Below, one piece after another: positions 1 to 5,030 of a DNA stretch of 5,030 nt; the stretch's first letter is position 1, and each line of letters begins with the position of its first letter. Under the pieces are notes generated by a model, which did no database searches, had not been told where the DNA came from, and saw only the letters and a program-made list of their open reading frames with translations. Both the position numbers and the translations under genes were made by a program. Source of the DNA: an uncultured Acetatifactor sp. (GTDB taxonomy: Bacteria; Bacillota; Clostridia; Lachnospirales; Lachnospiraceae); the NCBI GenBank assembly GCA_947644185.1, contig CANRZC010000198.1, positions 1 to 5,030 of the forward strand, written 5' to 3'.

Positions 1-2
1 AA

Positions 3-236
3 AAATGGAAGGGAATAACACCCAAACAGCAGCGGATGGGGGTGAAGATTGAGATACCAAAGCGCAGTGAGGGCGGCGTACAGACTGTGGAGGCAAATTT
101 TGACGGAAGCTGTGTGATACCCTTGCGCACTGGAGACAGAATACAGATTGTCAGGTCTCAGGAGACTACGGAATTTTTGAAGCTCAATCAAGTCAGTTTT
201 TTGGATGTGCTTCATAGAAAGATGAGCTGTCATTGA
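3..236 (+). CDS. nadK: NAD kinase (C-terminal part; 5' end outside window)
   Basis: ATP (or polyphosphate)-dependent NAD kinase makes NADP from NAD in the cytoplasm. Only the last ~77 codons are in the window, and the frame is open from the left edge to the TGA at 234-236. The C-terminal family features are visible: a VEANFDGS segment (compare the family A-S-F-D-G turn), then LRTGDRIQIVRS, then the closing LNQVSFLDVLHRKM helix. The methionine at 36 is internal, not a start. The neighbour argR, 106 bases downstream, is the expected partner in clostridia and bacilli, which supports the call. The ~11 residues before VKIEIP do not resemble the usual strand at that point (see findings). Identity is firm from the tail; integrity of the upstream part cannot be judged. 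Confidence 0.88.
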   Translation, partial: KWKGITPKQQRMGVKIEIPKRSEGGVQTVEANFDGSCVIPLRTGDRIQIVRSQETTEFLKLNQVSFLDVLHRKMSCH

Positions 237-342
237 GGATGGACTGTATACGGTAGGTGTGGGATGAGATGAAGACTGGAGCAATAGAGATTTCTGCTGG
301 TGATAGAAGGAAAAGAGTGGACTGGGGAGGCTAGGAAAGGAC

Positions 343-792
343 ATGAAGGAAAACAGGCAGGAGCGGATGATTGAGATCATCCGAAACTATGAGGTGGGGA
401 CTCAGGAGGAGCTGGCAGAGCGGCTGCGACAGGCAGGCTTTTCAGTGACACAGGCTACAGTCTCCAGAGATATCCGAGAACTGAAGCTGTCAAAGGTGCC
501 AACGGCAGCAGGCGGCCAAAAATATGTGGTACTGGAGCAGGAGGATGGACAGCGGGGGGATCGCTATGTACGCGTTCTGCACGATACCTTCTCTTCCATG
601 GCAGCGGCACAGAATCTCTTGGTGGTAAAAACTGTATCCGGCATGGCCATGGCAGCGGCAGCAGCACTGGATGCCCTGAAATTTCCGGAGGTGGTGGGAT
701 GCATCGCTGGAGATGACACGATATTTGTGGCAACACATACTTTAGAGGAAGCAAAAGCGCTGATGGAGAAGATTGCGTCCGTTACAGCGTAG
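343..792 (+). CDS. argR: Arginine repressor ArgR/AhrC
   Basis: Arginine-sensing transcription regulator of arginine biosynthesis and catabolism; the family forms hexamers that bind ARG boxes with L-arginine as corepressor. The 149-residue length is normal. Residues 1-65 form the winged helix-turn-helix domain, with the signature TQATVSRDIRELKLSKV at 36-52 (recognition helix S41, R42). Residues ~75-149 form the oligomerisation and arginine-binding domain, with the G-x-I-A-G-D-D-T-I motif at 119-127 (D124, D125 are the arginine-contacting pair in the family). The segment VSGMAMAAAAALDAL at 98-112 is unusually alanine-rich. The ATG at 343 follows purine-rich ribosome binding sequence: AGGAAAGG ends only 2 bases before it and GGGGAGG lies ~12 bases before it. 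It probably shares a transcript with nadK upstream and recN downstream, as no terminator is seen on either side. No clear ARG box is seen in the 106 bases upstream. Confidence 0.96.
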   Translation: MKENRQERMIEIIRNYEVGTQEELAERLRQAGFSVTQATVSRDIRELKLSKVPTAAGGQKYVVLEQEDGQRGDRYVRVLHDTFSSMAAAQNLLVVKTVSGMAMAAAAALDALKFPEVVGCIAGDDTIFVATHTLEEAKALMEKIASVTA

Positions 793-860
793 AGCATTGT
801 ACTTGACAGGCAGATGTGGCGGAGAAGGTAAATATGGCAGGAGAATTTCCGATTTTGGGA

Positions 861-889
861 AGGATTGGGAATCCTGCAGGCCGAAAGCC
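861..889 (+). other. Small hairpins in the argR-recN spacer
   Basis: A perfect 6-bp stem with a 3-base loop (AGGATT, GGG, AATCCT; 861-875) is followed by the 8-bp palindrome CCTGCAGG (873-880) and a short GGC-CGAAA-GCC stem (879-889). These lie just before the recN ribosome binding site at 894-898. TTGGGAA occurs twice, 10 bases apart, at 856-862 and 866-872, and forms part of the first hairpin. There is no U-tract, so this is not an intrinsic terminator. It could be leader structure affecting recN translation or mRNA stability, or it may have no role. Confidence 0.3.
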
Positions 890-905
890 CGAAAGGAGAA
901 AGAAA

Positions 906-2624
906 ATGCTACAGAGCTTACATGTGAAGAATTTGGCATTGATGGAAGAGACAGAGGTGGAATTTGGCCCTGGGCTAAACATCCTCACCGGAGAAACTGG
1001 CGCTGGAAAATCTTTGCTCATAGGGAGTGTGACCCTGGCTCTCGGGGGAAAATTTGAGCGAGAGATGCTTCGGAAAGGTGCAGACAGTGCTCTAGTGGAG
1101 CTGGTTTTCACAAAAGATGAGCGAGTGAATCAGAAGCTTGCGGAGCTGGAGCTGGAAGCTGAAGACGAAAATGTCATCATAAGCAGAAGGCTTAGCGTAG
1201 GCAAAAATGTCTATCGTGTAAACGGAGAGACAGTCACTGCAAAGCAGGTAAAGGAATTGGCAGAGCTTTTGATAGACATTCATGGACAGCATGAGCATCA
1301 GTCTCTTCTGCACAAGAAAAAGCATATGGAGATTCTGGATGCCTACTGCGGCGAGAAGCTTCGGATTGAGGCTGAGGCCGTGGAAGCTGCCTACAGAGAA
1401 TGCCGTGACCTGGAGAGAGCTTTGGAGGAAGAGGCTATGGACGAGGCCGCCAAGGCAAAGGAACAGGCGCTGGCCGAATTTGAGCTGGAGGAGATTGAAC
1501 AGGCGCATCTGATACCTGGAGAGGATGAAGAGCTGGAGCATCGATATCGTCTGATGGTAAACAGCAAAAGGATAACCGAAAATCTGTCAGAGAGCTATCA
1601 ATATACCAGCAATGATTCAGAGAGCGGGGCTGGGAGTGCATTCAGTCGAGCACTGCGGGCGCTGCGGAGTGTGGCGGGACTAGATGAGCGTTTGGGGGAT
1701 CTGGAGAATCAGCTGACAGAAATCGATAATCTTTTGGCAGACTACAATCGGGATCTGGCGGAGTACATGGCCGATTGCGAATTTGACGATGGGGAGTTCG
1801 CTGCTGTGGAGGAGCGATTAAACCTTGTGAATCATCTAAAGGAAAAATATGGCAGCACTATAGAGGCAATAATTGCATATGGTGAGGATAGACAAAAGCT
1901 CTTGGATAAGCTCAGCGATTATGATGCCTATATGCAGCGGCTTCATGAGCAGCTTGAAGCCGCCAGAAGCCGGTTGGAGGATGCCTGCAGCAGGCTTTCC
2001 CATATTCGCAGAGAAAATGCAAAGGTGCTGACAAAGCAGTTAAAGGAAGCTTTGGTGCATTTGAATTTTGCCACAGTGGAATTCGAAATTGCCATGGATA
2101 GGGCAAAGACCATTACAGCAAAGGGCTACGATGATGTGGAGTTCTTGATTTCCACCAATCCGGGTGAGGCAGTGAAGCCTTTAAGCCAGGTGGCTAGTGG
2201 CGGTGAGTTGTCTCGTATTATGCTGGCCATCAAGACTGTTTTGGCTGGGAGAGACCATATTGACACCCTGATATTTGATGAAATAGATACCGGTATCAGC
2301 GGCAGGACAGCCTGGCGGGTTTCGGAACAGCTGGACACGGTAGCCCATGCCCATCAGGTGCTGTGCATCACCCATTTGCCGCAGATAGCAGCTATGGCTG
2401 ACAGACATTTTGTCATTGAAAAAAATAGTACCGAAGATAATACTATCACGGATATCCGAATGCTGGAAGAGGAGGAAAGCCTTGGAGAGCTGGCAAGGCT
2501 TTTGGGCAGCGATACCCTTACAGCCGCCGCCTTATCCAATGCAAAGGAGATGCGGCTCCAGGCCACAGCCCATAAAAAACAACCTGGTAAAAAATCCTCA
2601 AAATTCCAAAAGCAGTCGGAATGA
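906..2624 (+). CDS. recN: DNA repair ATPase RecN
   Basis: SMC-like ATPase that acts early at DNA double-strand breaks, gathering and tethering ends for RecA-dependent repair. The 572 residues match the family (Bacillus subtilis RecN is ~576). The N-terminal ABC half carries Walker A GETGAGKS at 29-36. A long Glu/Ala/Leu-rich middle (~150-400) is the expected coiled-coil arm. The C-terminal half carries the signature ASGGELSR at 430-437, Walker B LIFDE at 455-459, the D-loop region DTGISGR just after, and the switch histidine in THLPQIAAMAD (H490). The tail is Lys/Ser-rich. The frame is open back to 816, but ATG 906 is chosen because AGGAG (894-898) lies 7 bases upstream and the protein then begins MLQSLHVKNLAL, as RecN should. 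No LexA-type box is seen in the 113-base gap after argR, so the gene probably relies on read-through from upstream; its transcript ends at the 2655-2680 terminator. Confidence 0.97.
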   Translation: MLQSLHVKNLALMEETEVEFGPGLNILTGETGAGKSLLIGSVTLALGGKFEREMLRKGADSALVELVFTKDERVNQKLAELELEAEDENVIISRRLSVGKNVYRVNGETVTAKQVKELAELLIDIHGQHEHQSLLHKKKHMEILDAYCGEKLRIEAEAVEAAYRECRDLERALEEEAMDEAAKAKEQALAEFELEEIEQAHLIPGEDEELEHRYRLMVNSKRITENLSESYQYTSNDSESGAGSAFSRALRALRSVAGLDERLGDLENQLTEIDNLLADYNRDLAEYMADCEFDDGEFAAVEERLNLVNHLKEKYGSTIEAIIAYGEDRQKLLDKLSDYDAYMQRLHEQLEAARSRLEDACSRLSHIRRENAKVLTKQLKEALVHLNFATVEFEIAMDRAKTITAKGYDDVEFLISTNPGEAVKPLSQVASGGELSRIMLAIKTVLAGRDHIDTLIFDEIDTGISGRTAWRVSEQLDTVAHAHQVLCITHLPQIAAMADRHFVIEKNSTEDNTITDIRMLEEEESLGELARLLGSDTLTAAALSNAKEMRLQATAHKKQPGKKSSKFQKQSE

Positions 2625-2648
2625 AAAAATAAAAATATTCACATACTA
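2619..2648 (+). promoter_or_regulatory. Sigma-G-type forespore promoter for spoIVB
   Basis: A -35 element GAATG (2619-2623) is separated by exactly 18 bases from a -10 element CATACTA (2642-2648). From memory, the sigma-G consensus in B. subtilis is GMATR-18-CATNMTA, and this site matches every defined position. The spoIVB gene of B. subtilis is transcribed in the forespore by sigma-F weakly and sigma-G strongly, so position and class agree. The -35 overlaps the recN stop codon (2622-2624). The expected start of transcription, about 2654-2655, falls at the foot of the terminator hairpin. The match is seen in the sequence; activity is inferred. Confidence 0.65.
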
Positions 2649-2654
2649 TACACG

Positions 2655-2680
2655 AAAAAGACTCCTAGAGGGTCTTTTTG
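2655..2680 (+). terminator. Intrinsic terminator after recN
   Basis: The left arm AAAAAGACTC (2655-2664), loop CTAGA, and right arm GGGTCTTTTT (2670-2679) form a 10-bp stem with one G-U pair, ending in five Ts. The left arm starts with five As, so the hairpin could also work on the minus strand. It lies 30 bases after the recN stop and separates the recN transcript from spoIVB. Confidence 0.9.
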
Positions 2681-2721
2681 TGTGGGCTTAAAACGGTGAT
2701 TTCAGATGGGAGTATGTGGAT

Positions 2722-4140
2722 ATGGGACAGAGCAAAAAGGGGAACATAGAGGATATAGAGGATATCAGAAAAAAGGCTAGGCAAAACAAGTATAAGCATG
2801 TAGAACAGGAAGACAGCGTAAAACAACGGGCAGGAGAAGAAATGGTAGTCCTGCTTCAAAATTGGAAGAGGAGGCTTCGACGTTACCGAATTTACCGCTT
2901 TTTTCTAAGCCTGTCACTGGTGGCAAGCTGCATAGCACTGGTGGCCATGCTATACTATCAAATTGATAGTAGTATCCCATCTGTTATCAGTGTGCGCGCT
3001 GGGGAAGAGGAATCTTTTCATCTGGGGGTGCCTGCCAGAGGAGAAATTATAAGTGTAAGTGATCAGGGAATTAGCAATATTCCCCAGGGGGCAGTGGACA
3101 TCGATTTGAGCAAGACCTTTACCTTAAAAACCGCTTTGGAGTCTGGCTATCAGATGCAGGTGAAGCTCTTCGGATTTATTACCCTGAAAAATATAGAGAT
3201 CCAGGTCATCGAGGACCAGGAATTAATTCCCGTGGGCACACCTATTGGCATTTATGTAAAGACAGACGGCGTCCTTGTGGTAGGAACAGGGGAATTTCAG
3301 GGGCCTAACGGGGTCAGCTATTCTCCTGGGAAATATATTCTAAAATCTGGTGATTATGTTCGACGGGTAAATGGAGAGGCAGTGACAGAAAAAGATGATT
3401 TCATACAGCGCATGAAAGACAGCGGCGGACGGCCCGTGGTACTGACCATAGAGCGGGATGGCGAGCTTATGGATGTAGAAATCACTCCCATGCAGGATAT
3501 CACTGGAGACTACAAAATTGGCGTCTGGGTCCGGGACAATGCCCAGGGTGTAGGCACCATGACTTATATTGACAGCAAGGGGAATTTTGGCGCATTAGGG
3601 CATGGTATTACAGATGTGGACACTAGTACCCTGATGCACATGGAAGGAGGCACTCTCTACCAGACAGATATTGTGGATATTCACAAGGGCTCCTCTGGAA
3701 ATCCTGGTGAAATGACAGGCATGATAATTTATTCAGACGAGCGAATTCTAGGGCAGATCACGGACAATAGTAACAGAGGAATTTTTGGCGTGTGTAATGA
3801 CAGAGCTCTGGAAATGGGTGTCAGAGAGCCCCTGCCCATTGGCCTGAAGCAAGAGATTGAGACTGGGACGGCCCAGATTCTCTGTACTGTAGATGGGGTG
3901 ACAAGATACTATGATATAGAGATCACAGCAGTTCATTTGGATCACGACAATGTGAACCGGGGCATAGAGCTCACCGTTACGGATCCGGATCTTCTGGCAC
4001 TTACTGGGGGGATTGTCCAGGGGATGAGCGGAAGCCCGATTATACAGAACGGGAAATTCATCGGGGCTGTGACTCATGTGCTGGTGCAGGATTCCAGGCG
4101 GGGGTATGGGATCTTTATTGAGAATATGTTGGAGCATTGA
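2722..4140 (+). CDS. spoIVB: SpoIVB, forespore signalling serine protease (S55 family)
   Basis: SpoIVB is secreted from the forespore into the intermembrane space, where it cleaves SpoIVFA and so releases processing of pro-sigma-K in the mother cell. The sequence shows, numbering from ATG 2722 (472 residues), a charged N-terminal stretch of ~57 residues, one membrane segment (FFLSLSLVASCIALVAMLYY, ~60-79), a PDZ domain (~195-265, with SPGKYILKSGDYVRRVNGEAV), and the S55 peptidase domain from GVWVRDNAQGVGTM on. The catalytic set is intact: His in GALGHGITD (codon 3601-3603), Asp in VTDPDLL (3982-3984), Ser in QGMSGSP (4027-4029). The spacing equals that recalled for B. subtilis H236, D363, S378. 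GGGAG (2708-2712) lies 9 bases before ATG 2722; GTG 2716 is also in frame but only 3 bases from it. ATG 2842 has AGGAG 5 bases upstream and would give 432 residues, nearer the usual ~426. The spo0A gene, normally next, is absent. Confidence 0.96.
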   Translation: MGQSKKGNIEDIEDIRKKARQNKYKHVEQEDSVKQRAGEEMVVLLQNWKRRLRRYRIYRFFLSLSLVASCIALVAMLYYQIDSSIPSVISVRAGEEESFHLGVPARGEIISVSDQGISNIPQGAVDIDLSKTFTLKTALESGYQMQVKLFGFITLKNIEIQVIEDQELIPVGTPIGIYVKTDGVLVVGTGEFQGPNGVSYSPGKYILKSGDYVRRVNGEAVTEKDDFIQRMKDSGGRPVVLTIERDGELMDVEITPMQDITGDYKIGVWVRDNAQGVGTMTYIDSKGNFGALGHGITDVDTSTLMHMEGGTLYQTDIVDIHKGSSGNPGEMTGMIIYSDERILGQITDNSNRGIFGVCNDRALEMGVREPLPIGLKQEIETGTAQILCTVDGVTRYYDIEITAVHLDHDNVNRGIELTVTDPDLLALTGGIVQGMSGSPIIQNGKFIGAVTHVLVQDSRRGYGIFIENMLEH

Positions 4141-4166
4141 GGATAAGGAGATGGAGAAAGAGAAGG

Positions 4167-4214
4167 AAGAGCGAAGTTTTGGCAGGCTTGTTTGCTGGAG
4201 TTTCGCTCTTTTTT
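4167..4214 (+). terminator. Intrinsic terminator after spoIVB
   Basis: AAGAGCGAA (4167-4175) pairs without mismatch with TTCGCTCTT (4202-4210), and a run of six Ts spans 4209-4214. The 26-base loop between the arms is longer than usual and is GC-poor apart from a GGCAGG/GCTGG pair that may form a weak inner stem. It begins 26 bases after the spoIVB stop and isolates spoIVB from the gene to the right. Confidence 0.82.
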
Positions 4215-4279
4215 GCTCTGTGATGACAGAATGGGCAGATTGGCTACTTTTTCTGGGTAGTTAGAGAGAGTATTTTAAG

Positions 4280-4320
4280 GAGAATTCTCAGTTGTGTACA
4301 CATGGACGATATGATATCAT
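4280..4320. repeat. Cluster of three perfect 10-bp palindromes
   Basis: GAGAATTCTC (4280-4289), TGTGTACACA (4293-4302) and ATGATATCAT (4311-4320) are each perfect inverted repeats with no central gap. Their centres are 13 and 18 bases apart, and their sequences are unrelated to each other. They lie just upstream of the TATAAT at 4328-4333, where operators for the AlbA_2 gene would be expected. Without a loop they cannot form ordinary RNA hairpins, so binding by dimeric proteins to DNA is the more likely role, if they have one. Confidence 0.55.
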
Positions 4321-4333
4321 TGTTGTATATAAT
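4292..4333 (+). promoter_or_regulatory. Probable sigma-A promoter region for the AlbA_2 gene
   Basis: A perfect TATAAT is at 4328-4333, but the sequence at the right distance upstream is a poor -35 (best TGGACG, 4303-4308, with a 19-base spacer). A second reading is TTGTGT (4292-4297), 17 bases, then TATCAT (4315-4320). Either gives an mRNA starting upstream of the 4391 ATG. The strong terminator at 4167-4214 makes a separate promoter for this gene likely. The exact elements are uncertain. Confidence 0.4.
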
Positions 4334-4394
4334 GGCATCCGATGAATATTATTTGGCAATGCCGGAAAAAGAGAAAGAAGGTGATGCTTTATGA
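4302..4394 (+). CDS. Possible 30-residue small protein overlapping the AlbA_2 start
   Basis: An ATG at 4302 opens a 30-codon frame (MDDMISLLYIMASDEYYLAM, then a Lys/Glu-rich end, PEKEKEGDAL). Its TGA stop (4392-4394) overlaps the ATG of the next gene as ATGA, the arrangement typical of translationally coupled genes. The peptide is acidic with a hydrophobic first half; I do not recognise it. Against it: there is no ribosome binding site at the proper distance (AAGGAG is 19 bases away), and the TATAAT at 4328-4333 lies inside it, so it would be transcribed only from a promoter further upstream. The frame is open without a start codon back to 4227, so it could also be the tail of a decayed gene. 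Confidence 0.28.
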   Translation: MDDMISLLYIMASDEYYLAMPEKEKEGDAL

Positions 4395-5030
4395 CAATAG
4401 AAGAAATCATGTCCGGCGAGTCAGAATATCTCGAATTTAAACAGATGGTGCCGGAAAAAAGTGAAACTTATATGAAGACAGTAGTCGCATTTGCGAACGG
4501 CAGCGGCGGCAGGATTGTATTCGGCGTGGAAAATGGGACACTGAAAGTAGTTGGAGTCAATCAGGAGAATGCTTTTACCCTTATGGATGGGATTACTTCG
4601 GCAATCTGTGACAGCTGTACTCCGATGATAACCCCCATTGTGACCCTGGCTTCCATTGAGGAAAAAGTGGTGATTGTGGTGAACATAATGCCGGGAGGCC
4701 AGCGCCCGTATTACCTCACCTCAAAGGGAAAGGAGAACGGAACCTATGTCCGGGTGTCTGGAACGACAAGACCGGCGGATTCTTTTGTGTTGAAAGAGCT
4801 TGAATTCGAAGGTGCCAACCGTTGCTTCGATCAGACTTATGCTGCCCCGGAGGAGAGCGTGACAGACGATGAAATCAACCTTTTGTGTGGCAGGATGTAT
4901 CAATATGCAGTAGAACATTGCAGATCTCAGGAAGCGGTCGACGGCATCCATCGCCTGACCAGACAGAATCTGCTTAGTTGGGGATTCCTGGTAAAAAAGG
5001 GGGACAAATACTACCCTACCAATGCGTTTC
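4391..5030 (+). CDS. AlbA_2 (Schlafen-like) domain protein, N-terminal part; 3' end outside window
   Basis: A protein of the AlbA_2/Schlafen-AAA_4 type (COG2865-like). Some 213 codons are present and the frame runs off the right edge with no stop. Hallmarks are GESEYLEFK at 9-17, the AFANGSGGRIVFGVEN block at 33-48 followed by a VVGV segment, then a basic/aromatic stretch ending in YVRVSGTTRPAD (~120-131), which completes the domain. Next come a charged linker and a segment at ~185-213 (TRQNLLSWGFLVKKGDKYYPTNAF), matching the family region where a helix leads into P-T-N-A. Full members usually continue with a further domain, often with a C-terminal winged helix. The start at 4391 has AAGGTG 7 bases upstream. 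The molecular role is not established: such proteins are annotated as putative transcription regulators or ATP-binding proteins, and eukaryotic Schlafen relatives include RNA-cleaving ones. It is not a usual neighbour of spoIVB and looks like an accessory insertion. Confidence 0.88.
   Translation, partial: MTIEEIMSGESEYLEFKQMVPEKSETYMKTVVAFANGSGGRIVFGVENGTLKVVGVNQENAFTLMDGITSAICDSCTPMITPIVTLASIEEKVVIVVNIMPGGQRPYYLTSKGKENGTYVRVSGTTRPADSFVLKELEFEGANRCFDQTYAAPEESVTDDEINLLCGRMYQYAVEHCRSQEAVDGIHRLTRQNLLSWGFLVKKGDKYYPTNAF

Larger units (their letters stand above)
4215..4390. other. AT-rich spacer between spoIVB and the AlbA_2 gene
   Basis: No substantial gene is visible on either strand. The stretch holds an AAGGAG motif (4277-4282), three perfect 10-bp palindromes, -10-like boxes, a possible 30-codon ORF, and the ribosome binding site of the AlbA_2 gene (AAGGTG, 4378-4383). 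I see no Spo0A box (TGTCGAA) and no spo0A-like coding sequence here. Confidence 0.6.

Noticed and set aside
803..834. Perfect TTGACA (803-808) as a recN promoter
   Set aside because: No acceptable -10 lies 16-18 bases downstream; the nearest AT-rich box (TAAATA, 829-834) is 20 bases away and matches poorly.
816..905. Extension of recN upstream to ATG 816
   Set aside because: The extra 30 residues do not look like RecN, there is no ribosome binding site near 816, and ATG 906 has a good one and gives the normal N-terminus.
1092..1541. 149-codon open frame on the minus strand inside recN
   Set aside because: It is opposite a well-supported gene, shows no recognisable domain and no ribosome binding site, and is explained by recN codon usage.
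3748..4137. 129-codon open frame on the minus strand inside spoIVB
   Set aside because: It is antisense to the conserved SpoIVB catalytic domain and shows no protein-family features.
4076..4264. 62-codon plus-strand frame across the end of spoIVB and its terminator
   Set aside because: It starts inside spoIVB in another frame and reads through the terminator hairpin; its sequence is low-complexity and unlike a known protein.
4343..4358. ARG-box-like half-site TGAAT upstream of the AlbA_2 gene
   Set aside because: Only one half-site matches; the expected opposing ATTCA is absent, so ArgR binding is not supported.
1..5030. CRISPR arrays, tRNA or rRNA genes, insertion sequences, riboswitches
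   Set aside because: I found no spaced identical repeats, no cloverleaf or rRNA sequence, no transposase and no aptamer-like core in the intergenic regions.

Overview
The window is a chromosomal segment of a spore-forming Firmicute of class Clostridia, most likely a Lachnospiraceae-type gut clostridium. That assignment is an inference from gene content and order, since no rRNA is present. The left four genes (nadK end, argR, recN, spoIVB) are in the order known from the conserved Bacillus/Clostridium cluster nadK-argR-recN-spoIVB-spo0A. All are on the plus strand.

Layout: 3-236 is the C-terminal end of NAD kinase, entering from the left edge. 343-792 is the arginine repressor ArgR/AhrC. 906-2624 is the DNA-repair ATPase RecN, with its start set by a good ribosome binding site. 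2655-2680 is a strong intrinsic terminator that ends the nadK-argR-recN unit. A very good match to a forespore sigma-G promoter (2619-2648) overlaps the recN stop codon and sits directly in front of that terminator. 2722-4140 is the forespore signalling protease SpoIVB (S55 family, with PDZ domain and an intact His/Asp/Ser set), closed by a second terminator at 4167-4214. 4215-4390 is AT-rich and has no clear large gene. It holds three perfect 10-bp palindromes within 41 bases, a TATAAT box and a possible 30-codon ORF. That ORF overlaps, by ATGA, the start of an AlbA_2/Schlafen-type protein (4391 to beyond the right edge).

How it fits together: ArgR and NAD kinase are housekeeping metabolic functions and RecN handles double-strand breaks. 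SpoIVB is made in the forespore, crosses the inner forespore membrane and triggers pro-sigma-K processing in the mother cell. A separate sporulation promoter for spoIVB next to the recN terminator makes sense of this mixed cluster.

The main departure from the expected layout is at the right end. spo0A normally follows spoIVB, but here an accessory AlbA_2 gene with its own control region does. I see no clearly new multi-gene system. The most interesting points are the sigma-G promoter/terminator overlap, the replacement or displacement of spo0A, the palindrome cluster, and the small ORF coupled to the AlbA_2 gene.
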